From assembly GCA_007130675.1 (NCBI GenBank), contig SLSB01000510.1, positions 1-25,601 on the forward strand: a DNA stretch of 25,601 bases, read 5' to 3'. The translations under genes were made by a program, and so were the position numbers. This document shows, piece after piece, positions 7,921 through 15,753 of the stretch; within the stretch, counting starts at the first letter, position 1, and each line of letters starts with the position of its first letter. The DNA is from Candidatus Hydrogenedentota bacterium. GTDB taxonomy: Bacteria > Hydrogenedentota > Hydrogenedentia > Hydrogenedentales > SLHB01. A model generated the notes under the pieces. The model was not told the DNA's origin. It did no database searches and saw nothing but the letters and a program-made list of their open reading frames with translations.

Positions 7921-9859
7921 AAATGCTTCAAATACAAACAACCACAGGGTGCGTCACGACGTTTCTGTGTTTACCAACGATGATGTGCATTGGTTCAACG
8001 AAGGCACACATTATCAGCTATACGAGAAGCTGGGGTCTCAACCCATGCAGGTGGACGGCGAGCAGGGCACGTATTTTGCCGTATGGGCGCCAAACGCGGA
8101 AAGCGTGTTTGTTACGGGCGATTTCAATCATTGGACCAAAGACAGCCATCCCCTGCAATTGCGGGGCCAGTCCGGCATCTGGGAGGGGTGGGTCAGCGGC
8201 ATTTCCCGTGGCGCCGTCTACAAGTATGCTATCTATTCCGCCCGGAATGCCTACCAGGTCGAGAAGGCCGACCCCTATGCGTTCATGCACGAGACTCCGC
8301 CAAGAACGGGTTCGGTGGTCTGGGACTTGGAATATGCCTGGAAGGATCACGAGTGGATGGCCAAACGCCACCAGTACAACCATCTTCAGGCGCCCATGGC
8401 AGTCTACGAAATGCATGTGGGGTCGTGGCGGCGCAATCCGGAGCACGATGCGCCCTTGACCTACCGGGAACTCGCCGAGCCTCTGGCCGAATACCTCAAT
8501 TGGATAGGCTACACACACGTGGAATTCCTTCCCGTCATGGAACACCCCTTTTATGGCTCGTGGGGCTACCAGACGACGGGATTCTTCGCACCAACCAGCC
8601 GTTACGGAACCCCACAGGATTTCATGTACCTCGTCGATTATCTGCACAAGCACAATATCGGAGTGATTCTGGATTGGGTTCCCTCGCATTTCCCCACCGA
8701 TGAGCACGGGATTGGCTATTTTGACGGAACCCATCTGTATGAGCATTCAGATCCACGCCAGGGAATACACCAGGATTGGGACAGCTGTATCTTCAACTAC
8801 GGGCGAAATGAAGTCCGGAACTTCTTGATGAGCAGCGCACTGTACTGGCTTGAGCGATATCATGTGGACGGCCTCCGGGTGGACGCCGTGGCGTCCATGC
8901 TTTACCTCGATTACTCCAGGAAGCAAGGGGAGTGGATTCCCAACAAATACGGGGGCCGCGAGAACCTCGAGGCCATTCACTTCTTGCGAACATTCAACTC
9001 CGAGGTGTTCAAACGACACGCAGATGTGCAGACGTTTGCGGAAGAGTCGACAGCGTGGCCCATGGTAAGCCGGCCGACCTACGTCGGAGGGCTCGGGTTC
9101 GGTCTGAAGTGGGACATGGGATGGATGCATGACACCCTGGCCTATATGAGCCACGACCCCGTGTTCCGGAAATACCACCACAACCAATTGACCTTTCGCA
9201 CAATGTATGCAGGAAGCGAGAATTTCATCTTGCCGCTTTCGCACGATGAAGTCGTTCACGGGAAAGCGTCGCTGTTAGGCAAAATGCCTGGTGATGATTG
9301 GCGCAAATTCGCCAATCTCAGGCTCCTCTTTGCCTACATGTACTCGCAGCCAGCCAAGAAACTCATGTTTATGGGTGGTGAATTCGGTCAATGGCGTGAA
9401 TGGGCTCACGATTCCAGTCTCGACTGGCATCTCACCGACTCGCCCAATCACAAGGGACTGATGAAGCTTGTACGCAGCCTGAACCTGGTATATCGGTATG
9501 AACCCGCGCTTCACCAGTACGACCTGGATGGCAAAGGCTACCAGTGGATAGACAGCAACGATTCGGAGAATTCGATTCTCTCGTATCTACGCCTGGGCGA
9601 AAGCGGCCACAAGGGCGCGGTCGTGGTTGTGCTCAATTTTACGCCGGTACCGCATTACAATTACCGAATAGGCGTTCCCACCCACGGTCATTGGCGCGAA
9701 TTGATCAATACAGACGCAAAAGAATTTGGCGGCGGTGGTCACGGCAATCTGGGCGGGATTCAATCCACACCGATCCCCTGTCACGGCCGTACGGCGTCCA
9801 TCAATATCGTCGTTCCGCCACTGGGAGGATTGTACCTCAAACACGAACCGCCGGCGTGA
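7913..9859 (+). CDS. glgB: 1,4-alpha-glucan branching enzyme (GlgB)
   Basis: 648 residues. GlgB cuts alpha-1,4-glucan and re-attaches the piece in alpha-1,6 linkage, giving branches to the linear glucan made by GlgE. A CBM48 domain lies near residues 45-130 (YFAVWAPNAESVFVTGDFNH). The GH13_9 barrel carries GLRVDAVASM with nucleophile D324, FAEEST with E377, and LSHDEVVHGK with D445, followed by FMGGEFGQWREW. It is the short form, lacking the extra N1 domain of the E. coli 728-residue enzyme. I prefer ATG 7913 (AAGGTGAG upstream); GTG 7904 is an in-frame alternative. The start overlaps the treS stop by 8 nt (ATGACTGA), indicating translational coupling. Last gene of the glucan operon. Confidence 0.96.
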   Translation: MTENASNTNNHRVRHDVSVFTNDDVHWFNEGTHYQLYEKLGSQPMQVDGEQGTYFAVWAPNAESVFVTGDFNHWTKDSHPLQLRGQSGIWEGWVSGISRGAVYKYAIYSARNAYQVEKADPYAFMHETPPRTGSVVWDLEYAWKDHEWMAKRHQYNHLQAPMAVYEMHVGSWRRNPEHDAPLTYRELAEPLAEYLNWIGYTHVEFLPVMEHPFYGSWGYQTTGFFAPTSRYGTPQDFMYLVDYLHKHNIGVILDWVPSHFPTDEHGIGYFDGTHLYEHSDPRQGIHQDWDSCIFNYGRNEVRNFLMSSALYWLERYHVDGLRVDAVASMLYLDYSRKQGEWIPNKYGGRENLEAIHFLRTFNSEVFKRHADVQTFAEESTAWPMVSRPTYVGGLGFGLKWDMGWMHDTLAYMSHDPVFRKYHHNQLTFRTMYAGSENFILPLSHDEVVHGKASLLGKMPGDDWRKFANLRLLFAYMYSQPAKKLMFMGGEFGQWREWAHDSSLDWHLTDSPNHKGLMKLVRSLNLVYRYEPALHQYDLDGKGYQWIDSNDSENSILSYLRLGESGHKGAVVVVLNFTPVPHYNYRIGVPTHGHWRELINTDAKEFGGGGHGNLGGIQSTPIPCHGRTASINIVVPPLGGLYLKHEPPA

Positions 9860-10026
9860 CGCCACGGAATCTGCGGAGCTTGGGCATGCCCACCTCTTTC
9901 ACGCAGATAAACATCGGCGGAAACAGAGGCAGCGCCCCATGAGCCGTGGGCGCCGACCATCGCGCCCCATTCTGCGGAGGACGGTCGAAAGCAGGTGGAC
10001 CACAGAGAGGGTGGCATCTTTGGAGT

Positions 10027-10048
10027 GCGGCGGCTTGCCGCCGCTTTT
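10027..10048 (+). terminator. GC hairpin with T-run, REP-like terminator
   Basis: GCGGCGG (10027-10033) pairs with CCGCCGC (10038-10044) around CTTG, followed by TTTT (10045-10048). It has the form of a factor-independent terminator placed after glgB. The sequence around it (GGAGTGCGGCGGCTTGCC) resembles a GC-rich palindromic unit that I associate with genome-wide dispersed repeats in some environmental bacteria; only one copy is in this window. Confidence 0.6.
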
Positions 10049-10175
10049 CCCGACACACATGCCCCGCTGATCGAATCGTACCCGTGCGCGATTTAACGCC
10101 CGCAAGTCAGCCCAAGAAAGGCGGTGTTTTTGTGGGGCGCAAGCCAAAATTCTACGCATAAATCCGCGTCCATAA

Positions 10176-10204
10176 TTGAACCCTTCTCGGGGCATGGCTA
10201 TAAT
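10176..10204 (+). promoter_or_regulatory. Sigma-70 promoter of the arg operon
   Basis: TTGAAC at 10176-10181 and a perfect TATAAT at 10199-10204 are separated by exactly 17 nt. Transcription would start near 10211, leaving about 20 nt before argC ATG 10233, which includes an AGGAGG ribosome binding site at 10222-10227. This also argues against TTG 10176 as the argC start, since it lies in the promoter. Confidence 0.8.
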
Positions 10205-10232
10205 CGGCTGTTTTCGAAGACAGGAGGCAGTG

Positions 10233-11243
10233 ATGATACGAGTTGGCGTGATAGGCGCGATTGGATATGCAGGCAGGGAACTCATCCGGATTCTCGGCAT
10301 TCACCCCCAAGCCGAGTTAACGGCGGCGATCGAACTCGAAGCTGGAAAACACGTGGGCGAGGTCATGCCCGCCCTGAACAAGACGGCGGATGTCGTCCTG
10401 GAAACGTTTGATGCCCAGCAGCTTGCAAAGAAATGCGACGCGGTGTTCATGGCGCTGCATGGGGGCATCGCCATGGACTTGATCCCGCCGTTGCGCGAGG
10501 CTGGGGTCAAAGTGATCGACATGGGGCCGGATTTCCGCCTCAAAAACACCTCGGCGTTCAAACAATACTACGGCATGGACCACCGGGCCGCGGACCTGCT
10601 CGACGAGGCCGTCTACGGGCTCGCCCCATATTACCGCGACGCACTAGCCAACACTTCGCTGGTGGCCGTGCCCGGATGTTATGTCATGAGCGTGTTGTTT
10701 CCGCTGCGGCCGCTGGTGGATGGCATCTCGCGCGAGTTCCCGGTGATTGTCGACGCGATCTCGGGCGTGTCGGGGGCAGGACGCTCGTTGCATGAGATAT
10801 TCCATTTCCCCGAGATGAACGAGAATGTCCGGGCGTACAAGCTGGGCATACACCAGCACACGCCGGAAATCGAGCAAGAACTGGGCGGCGAGGTCATGGT
10901 GCAGTTCACGCCGCACGTCGGGCCGTACACGCGTGGCATCCTCAGCACCATCACGCTCCGCCCGCTCGAAAGTCTCGACGTGGCTGCGTGTTACGAACGC
11001 TACGCCAATGAACCCTTCCTGCGCGTATTGGGCGAAGGGAAATTGGCCGAAGTCCGCTATGTACGCGGCTCGAATTTCTGCGACTTCGGGTGGGTCATGG
11101 ACAAGCGGACCGGCAACCTCATTATCGTCAGCGCGATTGATAACCTGTTTGGCGGAACGGCTGGCATGGCCGTGCAGTGCATGAATATCATGTTCGGGTT
11201 GGATGAGACGGCGGGACTCAGTTTTGGAGGTATGGCGCCGTGA
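10233..11243 (+). CDS. argC: N-acetyl-gamma-glutamyl-phosphate reductase
   Basis: 336 residues. ArgC reduces N-acetylglutamyl phosphate to the semialdehyde with NADPH, the third step of arginine synthesis. MIRVGVIGAIGYAGREL (1-17) is the Rossmann dinucleotide-binding start (GxxGYxG), VAVPGCYVMS holds the active-site cysteine C149, and SGVSGAGR and the His-rich HQHTPEI regions match the family. Length is normal for the short bacterial type. The start at ATG 10233 is fixed by AGGAGG upstream and by the promoter at 10176-10204. The stop TGA overlaps the GTG start of argJ (GTGA), so the two are translationally coupled. Confidence 0.95.
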   Translation: MIRVGVIGAIGYAGRELIRILGIHPQAELTAAIELEAGKHVGEVMPALNKTADVVLETFDAQQLAKKCDAVFMALHGGIAMDLIPPLREAGVKVIDMGPDFRLKNTSAFKQYYGMDHRAADLLDEAVYGLAPYYRDALANTSLVAVPGCYVMSVLFPLRPLVDGISREFPVIVDAISGVSGAGRSLHEIFHFPEMNENVRAYKLGIHQHTPEIEQELGGEVMVQFTPHVGPYTRGILSTITLRPLESLDVAACYERYANEPFLRVLGEGKLAEVRYVRGSNFCDFGWVMDKRTGNLIIVSAIDNLFGGTAGMAVQCMNIMFGLDETAGLSFGGMAP

Positions 11244-12445
11244 AGATGCTCGAGGCGGGGGTCACCGCGCCGAAAGGGTTCCAGGCCTCGGGCGTGGCCG
11301 CCGGGATCAAGCCGTCAAGCACGAAAAAGGACTGCGCGCTCGTCGTGAGCGACAGACCGGCCGCCGTGGCGGGCATGTTCACGACCAATGTCATGAAAGC
11401 CCCGCCAGTGGTGTGGAATGCAGGGGTGTGTGCTAACGGAACGGCGCGGGCCGTGTTCATCAACAGCGGAAATGCCAACGCCGCAACCGGCAAGAGGGGC
11501 CTGCGCGACGCCCAGGCAACTGCCGACGCGCTTGCGGTGGCGCTCGACGCCCCCGCGGAGCAAATCTGCGTGTGCAGCACCGGCGTAATCGGAGTGCCGC
11601 TGCCAATGGAGCGCATTCTCGATGGCGTGGCGGGGTGCGTTGCCGCGCTGTCGCCCGAGGGGCATGGCGATGCCGCACGGGCAATCATGACCACGGACAC
11701 CGTACCCAAGGAGCGGGCCTGCGAAGTGGAACTCAGCACGGGGACCATTCGCATCGGCGCCATGGCCAAGGGCTCGGGCATGATCTGCCCGAATATGGCC
11801 ACCATGATCGCCATTATCACGACCGATGCGAGTATCGAAGCACCTGTGCTCGCCGAAGTGCTTCGGGGCACGGTCGAAAACAGTTTCAACTGCATCTCGG
11901 TCGATAACGATATGAGCACCAGCGACACCGTGCTCTGTTTCGCAAACGGCGCGGCGGAGTTGCCCGCCATTACGCGCGGCACGCAGGATTTCGATGCCTT
12001 TCAGCACGCCTTGGACGCGATCTGCCTCGATCTGGCGAAAATGCTGGTCAACGACGGTGAAGGCGCCACGAAACTGGTCGAGATTGCGGTGTCAGGCGCC
12101 CGAAACAACGTCGAAGCCAAAACTCTTGCCCGGGCCGTGGGCCTGTCGCAGTTGTGCAAGACCGCATTTTTCGGAGAAGATCCCAATTGGGGGCGGATTG
12201 TGTGTGCGGCCGGGTATGCGGGCGTACCATTCGAGCCGGACCGTGTGGCGCTCTGGCTCGACGAGGTGCAGCTTGTGGCAGAAGGCATACCCACAGACTA
12301 TGGCGAGGCAGATGCGGCCGCCGTCATGCAACAGTCAGAATTCACGATTCGGCTCGAAGTTGGGGATGGACCCGGTTATGCGGTATTCTGGACCTCGGAC
12401 CTGAGTCACGACTACGTGAAGATAAACGCAGATTACCGGACCTAG
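11240..12445 (+). CDS. argJ: Glutamate N-acetyltransferase (ArgJ, possibly bifunctional)
   Basis: 401 residues. ArgJ moves the acetyl group from N-acetylornithine to glutamate, recycling it, and in many bacteria also uses acetyl-CoA. The family hallmark KGSGMICPNMATM is present; T188 would be both the self-cleavage point and the nucleophile, separating alpha and beta chains. GKDFEDPNWGR-type chemistry is represented here by FFGEDPNWGRI near the C-terminal third. The start is GTG 11240, with GGAGG at 11226-11230; ATG 11246 is possible but too far from that site. It overlaps the argC stop and is followed by argB after 26 nt. Whether it is mono- or bifunctional cannot be told from the sequence. 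Confidence 0.94.
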   Translation: MKMLEAGVTAPKGFQASGVAAGIKPSSTKKDCALVVSDRPAAVAGMFTTNVMKAPPVVWNAGVCANGTARAVFINSGNANAATGKRGLRDAQATADALAVALDAPAEQICVCSTGVIGVPLPMERILDGVAGCVAALSPEGHGDAARAIMTTDTVPKERACEVELSTGTIRIGAMAKGSGMICPNMATMIAIITTDASIEAPVLAEVLRGTVENSFNCISVDNDMSTSDTVLCFANGAAELPAITRGTQDFDAFQHALDAICLDLAKMLVNDGEGATKLVEIAVSGARNNVEAKTLARAVGLSQLCKTAFFGEDPNWGRIVCAAGYAGVPFEPDRVALWLDEVQLVAEGIPTDYGEADAAAVMQQSEFTIRLEVGDGPGYAVFWTSDLSHDYVKINADYRT

Positions 12446-12471
12446 ACCGGGGGCACGAAGTGGAAAGCAAT

Positions 12472-13347
12472 ATGCACGGGCAAATGGAGGAGTTCATTCA
12501 GAAAGCCTCGACCCTGATCGAGGCGCTGCCCTATATCCGTGAGTTTGACGGCAAAACGGTCGTCATCAAGTACGGCGGGGCGGCCATGGAGAACCCTGCG
12601 CTGCGCAGGAGCGTGTCCGAAGATATTACGCTCATGAAATTCGTGGGCATGAACCCCGTGGTGGTTCACGGCGGCGGCCCCGAGATCAACCGCCGCTTGA
12701 AACAGCTCGGCGTCGAATCCAAGTTTCACAGTGGTCTGCGCATCACCTGCGAAGACACCATTCGCGTGGTCGAAATGGTGCTCGCCGGCACCGTCAACAA
12801 AGAAATTGTCGCGCTCCTGAACACCGCCGGGGGCAACTCCGTCGGGATTTGCGGCAAAGATGGGAACTTGTTGCACGCCCGGCGGATTGACCTTCCCGAC
12901 GGGGCCGACATCGGCTATGTCGGGCGTATCACGAACGTCAAGAGCGAAATCGTGGATACGCTGTGCCGCTCGGGGTTCATCCCGGTCGTCGCCCCCTTGG
13001 CAACCGACAGAGAAGGCAATACCTGGAACATCAACGCAGACAGCGCAGCCGGCGAGATCGCCGCAGCGTTGCAGGCCGAAAAACTCGTGTTTATGACAAA
13101 CACACCGGGGCTGTTGCGCGATGCCGCGGACCCCGAAAGCCTGATTCACCGGATAAACCGCGAGGAAATCGCACGGTTGAAGGAATCGGGCGTCATCGCC
13201 GGCGGTATGATTCCCAAAGTCGACGCGTGTCTCTTGGCGCTTGACCAGGGCGTGCGCAAAACGCATATCATTGATGGCCGCGTGCCCCACGCGCTGCTGC
13301 TCGAAATCTTTACAACAAAGGGCCTGGGGACATTGGTAACCCGTTAG
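12472..13347 (+). CDS. argB: Acetylglutamate kinase
   Basis: 291 residues of the amino-acid-kinase fold; phosphorylates N-acetylglutamate with ATP, second step of arginine synthesis. VIKYGGAAM (nucleotide binding) and VVHGGGPEINRRL (acetylglutamate binding) are intact, followed by GICGKDG and NINADSAAGEIAAAL. The roughly 25-residue N-terminal helix before VIKYGG, ending LPYIREFDGK, is typical of hexameric arginine-inhibited kinases, which fits with ArgJ, because in the recycling pathway ArgB is the usual feedback point. Start chosen at ATG 12472 (GGAAAG upstream); GTG 12460 and ATG 12484 are in-frame alternatives. It sits 26 nt after argJ and 41 nt before exbB. Confidence 0.95.
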   Translation: MHGQMEEFIQKASTLIEALPYIREFDGKTVVIKYGGAAMENPALRRSVSEDITLMKFVGMNPVVVHGGGPEINRRLKQLGVESKFHSGLRITCEDTIRVVEMVLAGTVNKEIVALLNTAGGNSVGICGKDGNLLHARRIDLPDGADIGYVGRITNVKSEIVDTLCRSGFIPVVAPLATDREGNTWNINADSAAGEIAAALQAEKLVFMTNTPGLLRDAADPESLIHRINREEIARLKESGVIAGGMIPKVDACLLALDQGVRKTHIIDGRVPHALLLEIFTTKGLGTLVTR

Positions 13348-13353
13348 ACCCAA

Positions 13354-13365
13354 TACGGTACCGTA
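13354..13365. promoter_or_regulatory. 12-bp perfect palindrome between argB and exbB
   Basis: TACGGTACCGTA lies in the 41-nt gap before exbB. It may be an operator, a small processing site or chance; it has no T-run and is not a convincing terminator. Confidence 0.35.
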
Positions 13366-13388
13366 GTCTGTGCAAGGAGGAAGTTTTC

Positions 13389-14033
13389 GTGCCAGAAACC
13401 GAAATGCAAATCTTTAATGTGATTATGAGGGGCGGCATCCTCATGATCCCGATAGCCATCTGCTCGATTGTCGCCCTCGCGATTATTCTCGAACGCTTTT
13501 TCAGCCTGCGCCGAGCCTCAATAGATACCCGCGAGTTTATGGACATGATGCGCCAGGTGCTCCGCCAGAACCGCATGCAGGACGCCGTCGAGATTTGCGA
13601 CGAGGTGGACGCACCCATCGCGAGGATCATGCGGGCGGGCATTTTGAAATACAACCGGGCAAAAGAAGACATTCGTGAGGCGATCGAAGACGCCGGGCAT
13701 TTGGAAATTCCACGTCTCGAACGTTACCTGTCCGCCTTGGCAACGTGCGCCAACATCGCGCCCCTTCTCGGGCTTCTGGGCACGGTCGCCGGCATGATAA
13801 AAGCCTTTGCGCAGATTCAGGCCCTTCAGGGGCAGGTCAGTCCCAGCGATTTGGCCGAAGGCATCAGCAACGCGCTGGTGACGACCGCGGCAGGGCTGTC
13901 GGTCGCTATTCCTACGCTGGTCGCGTACAATTACTTCGTGACCCGCGTCGAGAACATGATCCTCGAGATGGAGATCAGCTCGTCCGAGCTGATTGAATTG
14001 TTGACGCGGCATCGTGGTGAGCGTGAAATTTGA
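13389..14033 (+). CDS. exbB: MotA/TolQ/ExbB proton-channel family protein
   Basis: 214 residues, inner-membrane channel subunit that with ExbD converts proton flow into motion of a TonB/TolA-type partner. Three membrane segments are visible at about 16-35, 114-138 and 162-184, with the cytoplasmic domain between the first and second, and the family core NIAPLLGLLGTVAGMIKAF (122-140) and LVTTAAGLSVAIPTLVAYNYF (from 163). Start is GTG 13389 with AGGAGG about 9 nt upstream; ATG 13404 is a weaker alternative. It follows argB by 41 nt and precedes exbD by 34 nt. ExbB versus TolQ cannot be separated by sequence alone; the neighbouring TonB-like gene favours an Exb-type role. Confidence 0.9.
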   Translation: MPETEMQIFNVIMRGGILMIPIAICSIVALAIILERFFSLRRASIDTREFMDMMRQVLRQNRMQDAVEICDEVDAPIARIMRAGILKYNRAKEDIREAIEDAGHLEIPRLERYLSALATCANIAPLLGLLGTVAGMIKAFAQIQALQGQVSPSDLAEGISNALVTTAAGLSVAIPTLVAYNYFVTRVENMILEMEISSSELIELLTRHRGEREI

Positions 14034-14067
14034 AACAACGGGCTTGAAAGACCGGGTGTAAGTGGCG

Positions 14068-14514
14068 ATGAAGTTTCGAGACGGTGATAAGAAAAAGGTG
14101 AAGGCCCAGTTGGATCTGACGCCGTTAATAGATGTCGTCTTCCAGCTTATCGTGTTCTTTATGCTTTCCTCGACCTTTGTGGTCCAGAGCACGGTCAATA
14201 TCGAAGTGCCCGAAGCCCCCGGCGCAACAACACTCGAGAGAAGAGACCTGACGATCACATTGGCCCATGGCGCTGGCGGCCCCGATGGACAGGGCCCCAT
14301 CTACATCGACGATATCGAGGTGATGAGCATGGGCCAGTTGTCGCAAAGACTTGCGGACGAGAGACGGGCGCGCCCGGACGTGATGCTGCTGATACGTTCT
14401 GACGGGCGCACCCAAACCGCGCGACTGGTAAAGGTATTGGGCATTGCACGAAGCTTGGGCATCACAAACTTCGGCATCGCGGCGCAACCTCCTTCAGAAG
14501 TTGAGGAAGGGTAA
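14068..14514 (+). CDS. exbD: ExbD/TolR family biopolymer transport protein
   Basis: 148 residues. A short charged cytoplasmic N-terminus (MKFRDGDKKKVKAQ) is followed by one membrane helix starting LDLTPLIDVVFQLIVFFML; D22 in TPLIDVVF is the conserved proton-carrying aspartate. The rest is the periplasmic domain, ending RSLGITNFGIAAQP as in ExbD/TolR. I chose ATG 14068 because family members usually begin MKFR; GTG 14062 would add two residues and both have weak ribosome binding sites. It lies between exbB and the TonB-like gene (10-nt gap), consistent with a three-part energy-transducing complex. Confidence 0.9.
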   Translation: MKFRDGDKKKVKAQLDLTPLIDVVFQLIVFFMLSSTFVVQSTVNIEVPEAPGATTLERRDLTITLAHGAGGPDGQGPIYIDDIEVMSMGQLSQRLADERRARPDVMLLIRSDGRTQTARLVKVLGIARSLGITNFGIAAQPPSEVEEG

Positions 14515-14524
14515 CAAGGGCGGC

Positions 14525-15367
14525 ATGCTCAGAAACCGCTCGCTTCTGGCGGCCCTCTCTGTGTCAGTGGTGTTCCACCTGTCGATGGTAACGCTGTTTT
14601 CGATCGTGTTCGAGTTTCCGGTCCAGCACATCGACTATTACGACTTCCGCATCCTGTCAGAGGAACCCGCGGCCACCCAAGCGCCTGAACGCCAACCACC
14701 GCGGCGGCTCGCAGCTCTGCCCACCCTCGAGAATCCACTGCGCCGCGCGGAACTGGGCGGCCTCGACCGCGACGCCGAGCCCGACGCATGGACCCCCAGA
14801 CTGCCCGCCATCGAGCTGCCGCGCCTCGAATTTGCCGAGATGGAAATGCTCGAGTTGCGCGAAGAAGGCCTGAGTATTCGGTCGAGGCTGGCCGAGTTTT
14901 TCGATGCGCCCCTGAGCGACCCGTGGTCGCGCATCGGACGCAGTCTCGAACGCTTGAGTGACGCCCTTACGCCGTCCCGCTTTTTCGACGACGAGCAAGA
15001 CCGCCTGACCGAACGTGCGGCCCCGCGGCTGGTCACCCGCCCGGCCGAAGGCTTCGAGGCGTACGTCGAATGGATGTCTGAACCTCGGGACCGAGAGCTG
15101 CTGTTTTCTCCGCCCATCGAGGCGTTGTTCGCGCTGCGTGCGCCAGAGTTAACCGAACCGATTACACTGGTGTTTCGCGTCAATCCTGCCGGCGAAGTAA
15201 TCGAGGTGCTTACCCCCTTGCCGGATGACGCGGGAGTGGTCGTGAGCGCGGCGCGTGCGCTGACCAAATACCGTTTCGCTCCCCTCGAGGATCCGCTGGG
15301 CGCCCGCGACCAACACGGCACGCTGCTGATCACCGCGGAGCGCGGCAACAGGGTGCTCACGCCATGA
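14525..15367 (+). CDS. TonB-like energy transducer (divergent)
   Basis: 280 residues. One N-terminal membrane anchor (about 7-30, LLAALSVSVVFHLSMVTLFS), then a long periplasmic stretch rich in Glu, Arg, Leu and Pro, and a C-terminal domain at about 195-272 with ITLVFRVNPAGEVIEV and AARALTKYRFAPLE, which looks like the TonB/TonB-like C-terminal fold that touches outer-membrane receptors. The usual Pro-Glu/Pro-Lys linker of TonB is replaced by acidic, arginine-rich sequence. Start at ATG 14525 directly precedes the membrane anchor; an in-frame ATG at 14444 would add 27 residues inside exbD. The stop overlaps the next start (ATGA). Position after exbB-exbD supports the call more than the sequence does. 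Confidence 0.7.
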   Translation: MLRNRSLLAALSVSVVFHLSMVTLFSIVFEFPVQHIDYYDFRILSEEPAATQAPERQPPRRLAALPTLENPLRRAELGGLDRDAEPDAWTPRLPAIELPRLEFAEMEMLELREEGLSIRSRLAEFFDAPLSDPWSRIGRSLERLSDALTPSRFFDDEQDRLTERAAPRLVTRPAEGFEAYVEWMSEPRDRELLFSPPIEALFALRAPELTEPITLVFRVNPAGEVIEVLTPLPDDAGVVVSAARALTKYRFAPLEDPLGARDQHGTLLITAERGNRVLTP

Positions 15368-15726
15368 TCCAGCTCGAGATAGGCAAAGCCCTCATCCTTT
15401 ACAGCGGTCTCCTTCTCGGGTTTGCCGCGGCGATTTGGGCCTATACGGAAATCAGCGCATGGCGGGCTCACCGCACCCTCGGCAAGCAGTATTTGTGGCG
15501 CTGTGTGTTCTGCGGGTTCAGCTATCTCGATGAGAGCGCCGAACACATCTCGAAATGCCCGCGCTGCGAAAGCCTGAACTCGATGGAAGACAAACATGCC
15601 CGCGTGGTAAATGTCCATGCCGAATCCCCGGCGGTGGCCGAAGCCGGCTCGCCTCCCGCGGGGCGGAATACCTCCAAACGCAAACGCCCCAACCAGCGGC
15701 GCCGAGGACCGCGAAAGCGTGGCTGA
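15364..15726 (+). CDS. Small membrane-anchored zinc-ribbon protein of unknown function
   Basis: 120 residues that I do not recognise as a named family. One membrane helix (about 8-28) is followed by a treble-clef/zinc-ribbon-like cysteine set: C47 and C50 in WRCVFCGFSY, then C65 and C68 in SKCPRCESLN. The C-terminal 18 residues are very basic (SKRKRPNQRRRGPRKRG). With the positive tail and the C4 ribbon on the same side of the membrane, cytoplasmic placement is likely. It overlaps the TonB-like gene by 4 nt (ATGA), so it is translationally coupled to the exbB-exbD-tonB set and is the last gene of the 5.5-kb arg-exb transcription unit. Role is open: an assembly, metal-sensing or RNA-contacting accessory are possibilities only. 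Confidence 0.75.
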   Translation: MIQLEIGKALILYSGLLLGFAAAIWAYTEISAWRAHRTLGKQYLWRCVFCGFSYLDESAEHISKCPRCESLNSMEDKHARVVNVHAESPAVAEAGSPPAGRNTSKRKRPNQRRRGPRKRG

Positions 15727-15753
15727 TCGCTATTCCGCCGAGACAACAACCGC

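Larger units (their letters stand above)
9860..10232. other. Intergenic region between glgB and argC
   Basis: About 370 nt without a credible gene. It contains a palindrome TGGGCATGCCCA at 9881-9892, a strong GC hairpin followed by TTTT at 10027-10048, and the argC promoter at 10176-10204. The hairpin probably ends the glucan operon before the arginine operon begins. Confidence 0.6.

Noticed and set aside
14638..15618. 326-codon open frame antisense to the TonB-like and zinc-ribbon genes
   Set aside because: Low-complexity Ser/Arg-rich translation typical of antisense shadow; sense genes have membrane anchors, overlaps and operon context.
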